Source: Linyphia triangularis (Eukaryota > Arthropoda > Arachnida > Araneae > Linyphiidae). From it: a stretch of DNA of 64,000 bases. The stretch covers positions 3,844,001-3,908,000 of the forward strand of contig OZ021723.1 in NCBI GenBank assembly GCA_963978545.1. The letters run 5' to 3'. A program made the position numbers and the translations under genes. The notes beneath the pieces were generated by a model. The model was not told the origin of the DNA. It saw only the letters and a program-made list of their open reading frames with translations, and did no database searches. Of this stretch, positions 50,386-60,779 are shown in pieces (position 1 is the stretch's first letter; each line of letters opens with the position of its first letter).

Positions 50386-51060
50386 TCATTTCTTACCTTG
50401 CCCACGGGTGCATAAGACTTTCATTCTATCTCACCAACCTTTCTTTTCCCATGCAGCGACCTCTGCTTATATCCAGCTCGCCCATCCGGCTCTATCTATC
50501 TTCCTTCTCCTTCTCCACGTTAACTTAGAACATCCAGGTAGGAGACTTCCCTCTGGTGCCCAAATGAGGGCTACATTTGAGATTTCATCATCTTTCATTC
50601 TCAAGATATGGCCAGTTAGGCGCCAAATTTTGATTTGTATATCCTCATCTATTGGTCTTAATTTTGTTTTCCTTAAGAACATTTCATTTAGAATTGTGTT
50701 TGGCGAGAAAAAAGGTTAGCGTGCTAGCTTCTAGACCGCGAGGTTGCGGGTTCGAGTTCCGTGTTAGACATGGGTGTTTGTAAATGTATGTTGGCTTGTC
50801 TAATGACGAATGTTTCGGCGCATTATAGCCCTCGTGTTGCTGACGGCGCCAGATAATCTGAAAACAACCAACCATAATTATCCTAAGTCATTTGTTTTGA
50901 AAGACATTTAGTCTCTTTGTCTGTGTTTCTGTAAACTTCCACGTCTCAGATCCGTATTATAGGAGAACTGACATTATTATTGATTTATATGTTAGATTAA
51001 GTCTAAACTTCAAAGCTAAGTGTGGTATTTTTCTTATTGTATATAAGTATTTAAAGCAAT
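50386..51060 (-). pseudogene. Non-LTR retrotransposon fragment, C-terminal part of the polymerase protein
   Basis: On the minus strand around 50,880-51,060 the motif YGSETWKFTETQTKRLNVF appears, the hallmark found after the RT domain of many LINEs. After the SINE it continues with NEMFLRKTKLRPIDEDIQIK, WRLTGHILRMKDDEISNVAL, IWAPEGSLLPG and TWRRRRK, then AAWEKKGW and VLCTRGQGKK followed by a stop at 50,386-50,388. The R-W-x-GH-x-LR-M and W-x-PEG signatures are typical. Stops and frameshifts (including one inside the YGSETW region) show it is dead. The RT core and endonuclease are absent. Confidence 0.88.
50714..50873 (+). mobile_element. tRNA-derived SINE, second copy, 5'-truncated, inside the LINE fragment
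   Basis: Matches the 46,932 copy from 'ggttagcgtgctagcttcta' through 'ttgctgacggcgccagataa' to 'gaaaacaacca', but lacks the first bases of the A box. It interrupts the LINE reading frame between LRIIM and the PNTILNEM-like segment. A target duplication is not obvious. Confidence 0.9.
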
Positions 51061-51707
51061 TGTGGACTTAGGGTATTCTGCTTTGAATATCATAATCTAT
51101 TCCTGAGCATTCTCCTAAGAAATTGAAAGGATAAAGAGTTCCAAAGATGGATTCTTTAAAGACTTTTATTTCATTTGTCCTCTGCAACTTTGAGAAGAAT
51201 GTTTTGTTTTTTTTTCTTTTTTTTTCTCTCTTCTTTTTTTCGAATTTATTAAAAATTGTGTGGCATTTGATTATCTTTATCAAAATTCTTCTTATTTTTT
51301 TAATACATAATACATATAATATGTTTTTACATTAATTTGATGGAACACTGACTTGACATTATCGAACTGAACTGTTTAACACAGGTGATGCTTTTGAATG
51401 CACAATCCCGCTTTGACGATCATACAGTTCTTTTGGGTGGTTAAAGCAGAACGAGTTTTGTAGAAGCATTAATCTGTGAAAAATACTGTTTGTATATCAG
51501 GACAATAGCTCTCGTCAGAAAGTCTGATTGCGGTGCTGAAGAAACAAGAATCATCCATTTAGAATAGGGGTGTGCATGCAGGAAATTGATCCCCGAAGCC
51601 TAAGTAGACATCATTCTCCTGAAATCTTCCATTGAAAATGGGACTAGTCTTGTTCTCATGACAACATACAACTCTATAACGAGCTAACGAGGGATCTTCT
51701 TATGATT
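51061..51707. other. Non-coding, nothing recognised
   Basis: T-rich and unassigned sequence between the LINE fragment and the next MITE. Confidence 0.5.
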
Positions 51708-52330
51708 ATAGACTGAGGGGCGACTGCAATTTTTGGACCCCATCGAACATCATTCTGAATTTTTTATTGAAATTAGAGAAAAGTGAGTAGATTACGAATC
51801 CACTGGTCTGCCGTTGCAAAAATGGCCGAAACTGATCCAAAATCGACATTTAATAAGTTGAACTAAATCCAATTGCCAAATGTGATATAACTTGCCAAAT
51901 AATGAGCATTTTTTTTTATTTGGAAACCCTCACTCTTTAATTTTCAATTAAGAAGGTTGCAGACGATTCAGATATCTAGTGACGGTCTACTTACATCTAT
52001 TAAAAGGGAGCCAAGTTGACAAAAAATATTACGTCACTTATGTCGTAACTGATGTAGCCAATTTGGCTTACTTTTAAAAGATATAAGTTTTCTGAGCCAA
52101 AGATCAGAAATCGTTTGCGAATAAGTTTGTTCTATTTTTGGCAAGTTATGACATATTTGGCAATCAGATTTTAGTTCAACTCGTTCCAAGTCGATTGTTG
52201 ATCAGTTTCGTCCATTTTTGCCACGGCAGACCAGTGGATTCCTAATCTACTCACTTTTCTCCAATTTCTATAAAAAATTCAGAATGATGTTCGATGGGGT
52301 CCAAAAATTGCAGTCGCCTCTCGGACTATT
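51708..52330. mobile_element. Palindromic MITE family C, copy 2 (best preserved)
   Basis: The left arm (actgcaatttttggacccca, tcgaacatcattctgaattt, aatccactggtctgccg) is the inverse of the right arm for about 200 bp at high identity. The centre contains 'attacgtcacttatgtcg'. It is non-autonomous and has no open frame. Outer ends read about ATAGWCYGAG. Confidence 0.92.
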
Positions 52331-52629
52331 ATCAAACAATAAACATGTTGGTTGTGACGGTAAGGTACTTTGACAGACGAACACCATTTATTGTTTAGTT
52401 TTATATTAGTACCATTATGTTATTATAACATTAGATGTTTAAGTAACATAGCTAATCGTTTCTGCGCCACGTTTATCAACGCAATGAAAACGATAAAGCT
52501 ACGGCATGAAAAAAGACTTAGTTGAAACATTGACAAGTCCCAATAAAAATTAACAATACTAGAAAAGTTGAATAAGAGGGAACAGATTGAATAAGCAAAA
52601 TAATAGATGAAGATCTGAGGAAATTCTAT

Positions 52630-53367
52630 TGTTACACACATTTTCTTTTTATAATTGCAAATAGTGACAAATTTATTTTAAAGTTTTATTTTATTTTGTT
52701 TATTCTGTATGTAAGTGTAAATAGTGACAAGTTCTATTTTATCTTGTTCTATTTTGTATATACAGTAACATCCCGTTAACACGCAATCGACGCGGCCGCT
52801 GAAATTGTTCGCTTTAACCGGAATTTCATGTTAAACGAATAAATTAACTTTAAGTTTTAAATTGGGAGAACTGTTTTTACTTCGCGTTAAACGGGATTTC
52901 TTGTTAAGCGATTTCACGTTAATGGGGTTTGACTGTAATTGGAAATAATGACGTATTTCTTTTAAAGTTATATTTTATTTTATTTGTTAACAGTCATTAT
53001 GCAGGTTAGAAAAAAGGTGGTAGCATACAAATCAATCGGAGAATTTCGAGATGTTTTCATAATGAGGCTGGTTGACTCGATTTTGCTAGAAATATCTGCC
53101 TCGAGCCTATAAAGAGAGGAGAGATAAATAGAATCAAAGGAGTCGAGTATCAGACGCAGTTCGGAAAACATCGGATCTTTTGTTTACTTTCGTCGATCAT
53201 GAATTATCACTGTATTCGTAGCTGTACTTACCGAAACTTGTATTGAAGCTTGATAGTAATTGTTCAGTTGTTCTGAGAAGTTTTGTGAGTCTTCGTAGGA
53301 AGAATAAATTATCGGTTTTGTTTAGTTAAATCTGCATCATTATTTTCTCTAAGAAAAATTCATAACA
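52630..53367 (+). mobile_element. LTR (family D), second copy, plus strand, with nested MITE
   Basis: Starts near TGTTACACACATTTTC and ends ATTCATAACA (53,367). It shares with the 48,820 LTR the 'aatagtgac' segment, 'ggagaatttcgagatgtttt', the 'cactgtattcg' and 'ttgtattgaagcttgat' region and the end. A TATA-like cctataaag lies near 53,105 and an aataaa near 53,304. The 5' part has the 'aaatagtgac' segment three times. Flanks (CTAT left, GTAA right) do not match, so the 5' limit may be wrong or the copy rearranged. Confidence 0.75.
52763..52935. mobile_element. pogo/Tigger-like MITE, 173 bp, TA duplication, inside the LTR
   Basis: The left end CAGTAACATCCCGTTAACACG is the inverse of the right end CGTTAATGGGGTTTGACTG with a few mismatches. 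TA flanks each side (52,761-52,762 and 52,936-52,937). CAGT..CCCC-type TIRs with TA duplication are typical of pogo/Tigger elements. It separates LTR sequence that is continuous in the 48,820 copy. Confidence 0.85.
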
Positions 53368-54799
53368 GTAAGAATGCTGAATTTGGTTACTTTAGAACCC
53401 CGAATTCTGAAGCAACAAAAAATTCATTAAAACGTTACTTTTTTAATTTTATATTTTTTGAAGAGCAAACTGTTAGTTTAAAAACTGTTAAAAAATATTT
53501 TATGTACTTAATTTTATTTTACAGTGATAGAAAAATTATTTTATATGCAAAGGTAATTATTGTTCCCTTTATGTTGGTGGCAAGTTAGCTTAAAAATCGG
53601 AAAATCTTCGCGATTACTTTGACTAGGTCCATCTCCAAATATTCAACAATAAAACTTTTATTTTAATATGTATTTGCTCTGCCTAATAAATTCTATCACC
53701 TTTCAATTTCTACCATTAGTCCTCCTTTGACAAGAACATACATTTTTGTCAAGGAAACTTTATACACAAAATTCGTTTAACTGCTCTTAACCAAATAATA
53801 CGTACTTATGCTTTCTTTTAAATTCTTTATCAAACAATTTTGCTGATCTTATTAAAGAACTTAGTTTAATATAACCGGTCATTTTACAATTATTCTACAA
53901 ATAAATCTCTACTAAGCTCCGAACAAAGGATGCATTATTAAATTGTATATTTTTATTTACGCATTAAATGTTTTATTTTATGAAGCATATTATATTATGT
54001 TCAAGATTAAAAAAAGTGTAATAATTATTAATCAAATATAATGTCTATTTGTTATACTTAATATGTACTATAAAAGCATGATCATTTAACTGTCCTATTA
54101 TTTTAATGGAACCTTTGAAATTTGCTGAAAATAATCTTTTTGCAATGGTCTGATTTTCTGAAATGGAAAATATAGAAACTTAAATATGTATGCAAATATT
54201 CTGTCTGCCTGAGGCTCAAGAAGAATGTGTTATGTTTCAAGATCACCCAGAGATGAAAAGGTTTCATTTTACTTTGCTTCCAAAAGAAATTTTATTTTTG
54301 ATGACATTGAAAGAAAGCAGTGTGAAATAGAGTGTAGAGTGTCAATTTAAAAAAAAAAAACAAAAAAAAAAACAGTCAAATTCTAGTTACTTGCATGTTC
54401 TTGCGATTATGGCAATTTAAAAACAAATATCATTTTAGAAGTACATTTTCGAACTTATTTCATACCAAATCGGAATTTTGACATAAAATCATGGGTACCA
54501 TTAGGTTTATCTAATATGTTACTTTTTGATAAGTTCAACATTCATACATTTAGCTCTTTAATTCTGAAATAATCTGAACACATAACCTGAAGAATATAAG
54601 TTAGTCCTCAGTAATAAAAGGAAAAAAAAATCAGAAAATGAACGCAATATTGAACATTAAAGTAGATGCGACTAATGTATGAATTTGAGGAAGGTAATGA
54701 ACCAAATTTCGCCTTTCCAAAAAGAGGAATTTTGTTATTTTAAAATTTTAATTCATGGAACTTCTGATTTTTTCTTAAATGTAATTCTAATCAGAAAAA
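53368..54799. other. AT-rich, nothing recognised
   Basis: No gene or element could be supported here. Confidence 0.5.
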
Positions 54800-55960
54800 T
54801 GGAAAATGGTGCTTTTTTATTAATGTTTATTTACTTTCAATTACCATTCGTTTACATATTGTAGAGTAAAAAATATTGATTTTTTTGAATTTATCAACTT
54901 TTTGGAACATCCTGATTCCAAAAAAGTTGGTAGAAAAAATGTTTATCTGTGTGTACGTGGTCAGCAAAACTCCCGAACAAATTGACCTATGTTGTTTCAA
55001 TTTGGTGTGCGGATTGGTGGTGACCATGGGACCTACCATTAAAGTTTTCGTCAAAATCACGCTTGCGCATAAGGTTGAAATCATGAAAAATGATGAAAAA
55101 TTATGTTTTTTATCAATTGCTAAAAAATGACTAAACAAATATTTATAAATATTTTTATTTTAAAAATTTATCTTATGTATGAAATACTATTTATATGCCT
55201 TTGAGGTAATGCTTTTTTTTAAATATTGCTATTTTTTTTTTTTTTTATTTTTTTTTTAAATTGCAAATTAAGAAAAACCCATGTTTGCGTATTTTGATAT
55301 AAGACAATATTTTTTTTTTTCTTTTTTTTTTCTTTTTTTTTTTTCCAAATTGAAAGCTTTCTATAATACAAAATTACATAAATATAATTTAGTCCTCACA
55401 GAATTCTAGTAGGTGAATTAGAAAAAAATTCATTGAATCAGACGCTTCAAGGCGTTATGCCCATTAGTGATGTTTAAATAACAGGTAATTTCGTGGCGTT
55501 CTAATCACATGAGGAATAAGATAAAAACACTATTCTCTTCAGGAATGTAAGAACAACTTTTTATAATCAAAAACGAAAATTGTGATTTTTGACCAAATTT
55601 CGGTAATGGACTCCCTTAACACAGATATTTTAATCAAAATCGTTAGAGCCATTTTTTAGCCACTGTTGAAAAACATGAGGATTTGTTCATCATTTTTTTT
55701 ATGATTCCAACATTATGCGCTCACGATTTTGTTAAAAACCTTCATGGTAGGCTCCATGGCCACCTCTAATCAGCACACCTAAGTTGAACATCATTGGTCA
55801 GCTCGTTCGGGAGTTATGCTGACCACTTACACACATACACACAGTTTTTCTAGACCACTTTTTTGAAATAAGGGTGTTCCAAAACATGGAGAAATACAAA
55901 GAAAAACGTTTTTTTACCGAATGTTATACTTTCCCTATGTAAACATATGAGAACTTGAAA
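54800..55960. repeat. Family A repeats in inverted pair (copies 4 and 5)
   Basis: A plus-strand copy at about 54,800-55,140 ('ggaacatcctgattcc', 'gtgtgtacgtggtcagc', 'gcataaggttgaaatcatga') faces a minus-strand copy at about 55,560-55,960 ('gctgaccacttacacac', 'gggagttatgctgaccac', 'ccctatgtaaacatatg'). About 420 bp of T-rich spacer separates them. Together they form a hairpin-capable unit with arms of roughly 330 bp. Both are fragments without the CACTAGGG end. Confidence 0.8.
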
Positions 55961-56457
55961 GGAAAAAAAAAATCAATTTTGTTTTATTTAACTACTGCTT
56001 ACTTAAGATAAAAGAAAATAGCTTTGTAATTCTTAAAAGACTCATCTCCAAACCTAATTGGTGATATTTTAAACATTTTTTGTTAGTGCTTTGGACAATA
56101 CAAAAATATTCGTAAAATATTTTTATTTAGTTCCCCGAGGTACCTTTTAAACATCATGTACAGATCATTTCTAAATGTTATTTACTTAAATAAATTAAAT
56201 TTGTTTCTATGATAACACTTTCATTCTGTGAGGATTAATAATAATTTATTTGTTGTGAGCAGTTTAAAATGAGAGAAAAATCTAAGTAGATAAATAATTG
56301 TTATCCAATACTTTGGCAATTACCATTTGCATGAGTTCAAACAGACAATGCATTTTCATCAACGAACAATCGCTTTTCGATATGAAAATAAAGTAGAAAA
56401 CGCGAATGTTTAGTTAAATGAAAATTTCGTTTTGTATTCTTGCGATTATTTTCCCAT

Positions 56458-56725
56458 GTAGCACAACGGTATTGGCCAATATTAAAAACATTGGTTCTAA
56501 AAAGATTGGCAAAATAAGCGATATTTTAAAAAACGAACATGTCAAAACATGTTTTACCCTTACGTGATTTCTTATAAAAATTTATTTGCATTTTAAAGCT
56601 CACTATTTCAAAATTTCCAGTATATTTACCTAGCACTGGGCAAGCTTGTCCAACATCCGTAGCAACGGCCAATCTACACGGGATTGACCAATTTTGAGCG
56701 ATATTGGCCAGCGTATTAGTGCTAC
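56458..56725. mobile_element. MITE family B, about 268 bp
   Basis: The left end GTAGCACAACGGTATTGGCC is inverse to the right end 'ggccagcgtattagtgctac'. Interior words 'aagcgatatt' and 'gagcgatattgg' are also inverted. Related pieces are at 27,579 and about 38,100. No coding sequence is present. Confidence 0.8.
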
Positions 56726-56927
56726 TGGGGTCATAATGTTGTTGTTGTTTCTCATCCCCACTGGTCTAGCTACCAGGTCCATTCAACCAAAGGAAATTAA
56801 AAAATAAGACCGGATCGTGCAGAAAATCCTCTTTTCCATAATCCAAGGTCTGGCTGCACTGGAGAAACATTTATTGCAATAGATCCTCCGCTGCAGTTCA
56901 TTCTTCATGTACTTTAGGTGACGACTG

Positions 56928-57588
56928 ATAGTCAGAGAGGCAATTTTTGGACCCCATCGACCATCATTCTGAATTTTTTTTTATAGAATTTGGAGAAAAG
57001 TGAGAAGATTACGAATCCACTGGTCTGAAAGTGGCAAAAATCGCCGAAACTGATCAAAAATCGACTTGGAATGAGTTGAACTAAAATCCGATTGCCAAAT
57101 ATCTTATAACTTACAATAAAGAGAACAAACATTTTAGTCTGGCAACCCTGCCTTTTGATTTTCAATGAGAAAAAGCGCAAACGATTTCTGATCTCTGGCT
57201 TGGAAAATTTGTATCTTTTAAAAGTAAGCCAAATTGGCGACATCAGCTACGTCATCCGTGACGTAATGTTTATTGCCAACTTGGCTCCCTTTTAATAGAT
57301 GCAAGTAGACCGTTGCCAGATATCTGAATCGTCAGCAACCTACTTAATTGATAATTAGAGAGGGAGGTTTACCAAATTAAAAAAAAATGGTCATTATTTG
57401 GCAAGTTATGGCTCATTTGGCAATTGGATTTAGTCCAAATTATTACAAGTCGATTTTTGACCAATTTCGGCTATTTTTGCCACGGCAGACCAGTGGATTC
57501 GTAATCTACTCACTTTTCTCTAATTTCTATAAAATAATCAGAATGATGTTCGATGGGGTCCAAAAATTGCAGTGGCCTCTCAGTCTAT
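56928..57588. mobile_element. Palindromic MITE family C, copy 3
   Basis: Ends 'atagtcagagagg' and 'cctctcagtctat', with the arms ('caatttttggaccccatcg', 'ggcagaccagtggattcgta') seen in the other copies. The centre ('tacgtcatccgtgacgtaat' and 'gccagatatctgaatcgtc') is in the opposite orientation relative to the arms compared with copies 1 and 2. Confidence 0.9.
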
Positions 57589-57605
57589 GATGAATCTAAT
57601 GCATG

Positions 57606-57650
57606 TAGTCTGATCACCTATAGTCTGATCACCTATAGTCTGATCACCTA
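57606..57650 (+). repeat. Perfect 15-bp tandem repeat, three units
   Basis: TAGTCTGATCACCTA occurs three times without change directly after MITE family C copy 3. It contains the palindrome TGATCA. Confidence 0.95.
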
Positions 57651-57922
57651 CGTCGAAGCGCTACCCAGCTTATTCCCAGAGTACCAGATATGAACTGGGG
57701 GGGAATTTTCCAGTCCAGCTATACACTATTCTTTCTAATGAAATGAATTTCAGAGAATGTGAGTGCCAAGTTATCCGACAGGGGTGGGGTCCTAACTTCA
57801 ACACTGGCTGCACAAAATAAAGCGCTCTCTTATTGTATAGGCATTATAAAGAAAAAATACAAAGAAAAGAAACATCCACTTTTCCCCACCAGATGAAAAT
57901 GTAGTATTTATCCAATATTTAA

Positions 57923-58587
57923 GGGGATCCAGGGCCCAAATATTTTCAAAATTATAAGAAAAAAACGAAAACGTTTTTGCTTTAAAAAATAATATGTTTA
58001 ATTCCGATCATTTTGATGCCTCATTTATAATGCTACTCTTTTCCGTTGGCTTGCAGCTGTCAAATTAATATCTGTCACCTGACGCTGACTTAGTTTCTAC
58101 ATGGATTTTAAACAGCTTTTTCCTCACTGATGATTTTTTTAGCTTTTTTTTTTTTACACAATTGGAAATAACTTCATTTTTAATTAAGTAACATTCACCA
58201 AATTTCCTATGCATATCGTATTAACTCTTTACAAGATATTTACCAAGCACAATTTTTAAATTTCGTTTTTTACACCAGATATGATTTTTTTTTTTTTAAA
58301 TTATACACGAAAAAAATATGGACTTTTATAGTTAAAATTTTTTATTTTAATATCCTCTATAAATATCAAAATTGTGTTTGGTAAATTGTCTTGTTATATA
58401 TTTGTGAACACATACATATAATTTTTAATTTAATGCGTTGTTTTGCAGTAATTATAAAATTTCAAGAATTTTTTTTTTTTCAAATTGAATAGATTTTATA
58501 GACCAGTACACTGTTCCACAATTACATAAAAAATTGTGTTGATCCAACAAATATTAAAGAAATTAAAATTTTGGGCCCTGGACCCCT
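57923..58587. mobile_element. TTAA-flanked MITE, 665 bp
   Basis: The left end GGGGATCCAGGGCCCAAA follows TTAA (57,919-57,922). The right end 'tttgggccctggacccct' precedes TTAA (58,588-58,591). The short TIR of about 18-20 bp and TTAA target suggest a piggyBac- or Kolobok-mobilised element. The interior is AT-rich without an open frame. Confidence 0.82.
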
Positions 58588-59088
58588 TTAAACGAAGTAC
58601 ATGAAATTTCAGAATAAAAAAAAAGAATATCGAATAAAGTTGTATAAAAATATGTTGTATAGTGTTGCGTATTTTCTTAGAGGAAATAAAGACACATCTT
58701 TTATAAATAAAAGCTATATTTTTCTTCGTTTAGAGACTTACAAGACTTCCTTAAACAACAGTGAACTCGTTATCAAGCTTTAACAACAACTTTAGATTTT
58801 TAAGACACACGACAAAAGTAAACAAGTGCTGAGATCCTTTCAGAACAGCAATCAAAATGCAACTCACTAATACCACACATTGCTGACGTTTGAATACTCG
58901 CTAACGAACTTTACCGAAAAATAAAGAGCGAACGAATTTGCAATCATAACAAGCAGAATAAACCAGAAACTTCTTGATTCGCTCACGTATTGGCAACGTT
59001 TTCCCCCATTAGCATGTATTATAATATTACTATAGCCTGTATTACTATATTTAATAAAATATAACTTTAAAGAGAAACATGTACAATA

Positions 59089-60260
59089 CACTATCTGGCC
59101 AAAACTATCCGGACACCCAATAGCAAAGACTCGGAGAGTCCTGAGGCATATATTGATATGATGTTGGTCCAGCTTTTGCATCGAAGACTGCCTGCACGCG
59201 TCTGGTTAGACTTTCCACCAGTTTTTGATTGGTGGTCATAGGAATAGACTTCGTCCATCACAGCTGAAGTGAGTTCTAGCAGTGAGGTCGATTTATCTGG
59301 CTTCATAACCTGCGTTTAAATTCATCCCAAAGGTTATATATGGGATTAAGATCGTGGCTCTGAGAAGGCCAGTCTAGTTTTTTAACAACAATTTTGTCAA
59401 ACCATGACTACGTAAATCTCGATTTGTTAATGGAGCAGTTATCCTGTTGGAAGAGAAACGAGTTTTCCCCGATATATTGCCATAGAGTTGGGAGAGCTGT
59501 ATTGTCTAAAATGTCCATATACATTTCAGAGTTCATGTATCCAACCGCTGGAACTAAGTGAATCAGGCCAAACTATGAAAAACACCCTCACACCATGATG
59601 CTGCTACCACCAAACTTTACAGTTGGAGCAATGCAACCACGTAAGAATAAGTGCTCGTCGGGCATTCGCCAAACTCAGACGCATCCATCGGACTGACAGA
59701 TTCTAAAACGAGATTCATCACTCCAAAGAACACTTTTCCACATGTCCACAATCCAATGACGGTGAACTTTGCACCATTATAATCGACGCTTCGCATTTTT
59801 GGGAGTGGTGTTCGGCTATTGAGCAATCGCTCGACCATAGAATCCCAGGTCTTTTAAATCCCAACGAACTATTATGCTGCTAGCACTAACTTGCAAATTA
59901 AAAACTAACCTAAAACCAGCATGTTTATAATAGTCAGTTATTTTATCGAAATGCTATGTGAAGGAAGGGTTTTATTGAAATGTTATGTGTAGGAAGGGTT
60001 TTATTGAAATGTTATGTGTAGGAAGGGATAGGACGCAACTGCTAGCATTTGGGAATTCCTGAATGATTTCCACTAACAAGAACTTGCGATTTTGTTTTAC
60101 TGCCCTTTTCAGAGTTCTATGGCTGCGTTCACTTATTTTTTTCGGTCTGCAATTTTGTTTTTCTACAGTTTCCCCACCTCGACATTACAACTTCACAATT
60201 ACATCACTCACAGTGGATGTTGGCTTCTGTAGTCCTGTAACTCACTCGTTGTCTTACAAA
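59089..60260 (-). pseudogene. Tc1/mariner transposase pseudogene with one TIR
   Basis: The element's 3' end is at 59,089, with TA then CACTATCTGGCCAAAAC, a typical Tc1 terminus. Reading upward on the minus strand, the helix-turn-helix end is at about 60,040-60,235 (TSTVSDVIVKL, CRPKKISERSHRTLKRAVKQ). The catalytic domain follows with WKSVLWSDESRF, then [27 protein letters not shown] and TRRVQAVFDAKAG. The three acidic catalytic positions (Asp of WSDES, Asp of QQDN, Glu of LWDEF) are still readable. At least ten in-frame stops break it, and it is interrupted near 59,890-60,035 by another repeat. The 5' TIR was not found. It is an inactive relic. Confidence 0.92.
59900..60035. repeat. Insert in the Tc1 relic, related to the 63-kb element, with 29-bp repeats
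   Basis: 'taaaaccagcatgtttataa' and 'gaaatgttatgtgtaggaag' match 63,080-63,145. The segment 'ggttttattgaaatgttatg' plus 'tgtaggaag' occurs about three times in tandem here but once at 63 kb. It separates the Tc1 DNA-binding part from the catalytic part. Confidence 0.8.
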
Positions 60261-60465
60261 CTCTTAAATATGACACAACAAACCACTACCCACACTTATA
60301 TACTTTGACTTTGATGATGGTTTTAAAGTGGTTTCAGCTCGGAAGCACAATGCCACTGGTCTTAAGAGAGCCCGATGGGCGATAGTCGAAAAATCTAAAA
60401 AATCTAATATGCATAAATGAGTAACAGTGAGGGACGGACGGGACAAAACAAAAATAAGTAAGAAA

Positions 60466-60690
60466 AAATTGGTTAAATAAGTATCTATGTAAAGAAGTTC
60501 ATGCTTTTATAAACAAAACTATTTCCGAGAAAATCTTGGGACTTTAACAGCATATAAGGTAAATACAAAAGGGGAATAAAAATTGGTTAAATATAGAACT
60601 ATATACATAAAACTCGCGTTTTTATTTACATAAAAGTGGGTCCGTAAAAACTTGGATTTTACAGCATGTAAGAGAGCAACTGAAATTACT
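60466..60690. repeat. Tandem repeat, two units of about 112 bp
   Basis: 'aaaattggttaaata' at 60,466 recurs at 60,578. 'cagcatataaggtaaa' is matched by 'cagcatgtaagagag', and the intervening stretch (ttcatgcttttataaacaaa against cgcgtttttatttacataaa) aligns loosely. Because it lies just below the jockey relic's 3' end it may be that element's 3' UTR. Confidence 0.6.
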
Positions 60691-60779
60691 TATTAAATCT
60701 ACTTGTCATGACTGCATCTAATAGCACAAAGGCAGCGTATGGCCTATTGCTTGTGCCATTTGGGAAGATCTAATAATCA

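Noticed and set aside
50274..50719. Plus-strand frames of 84 and 103 codons
   Set aside because: Opposite strand of the LINE C-terminal fragment, which has recognisable motifs.
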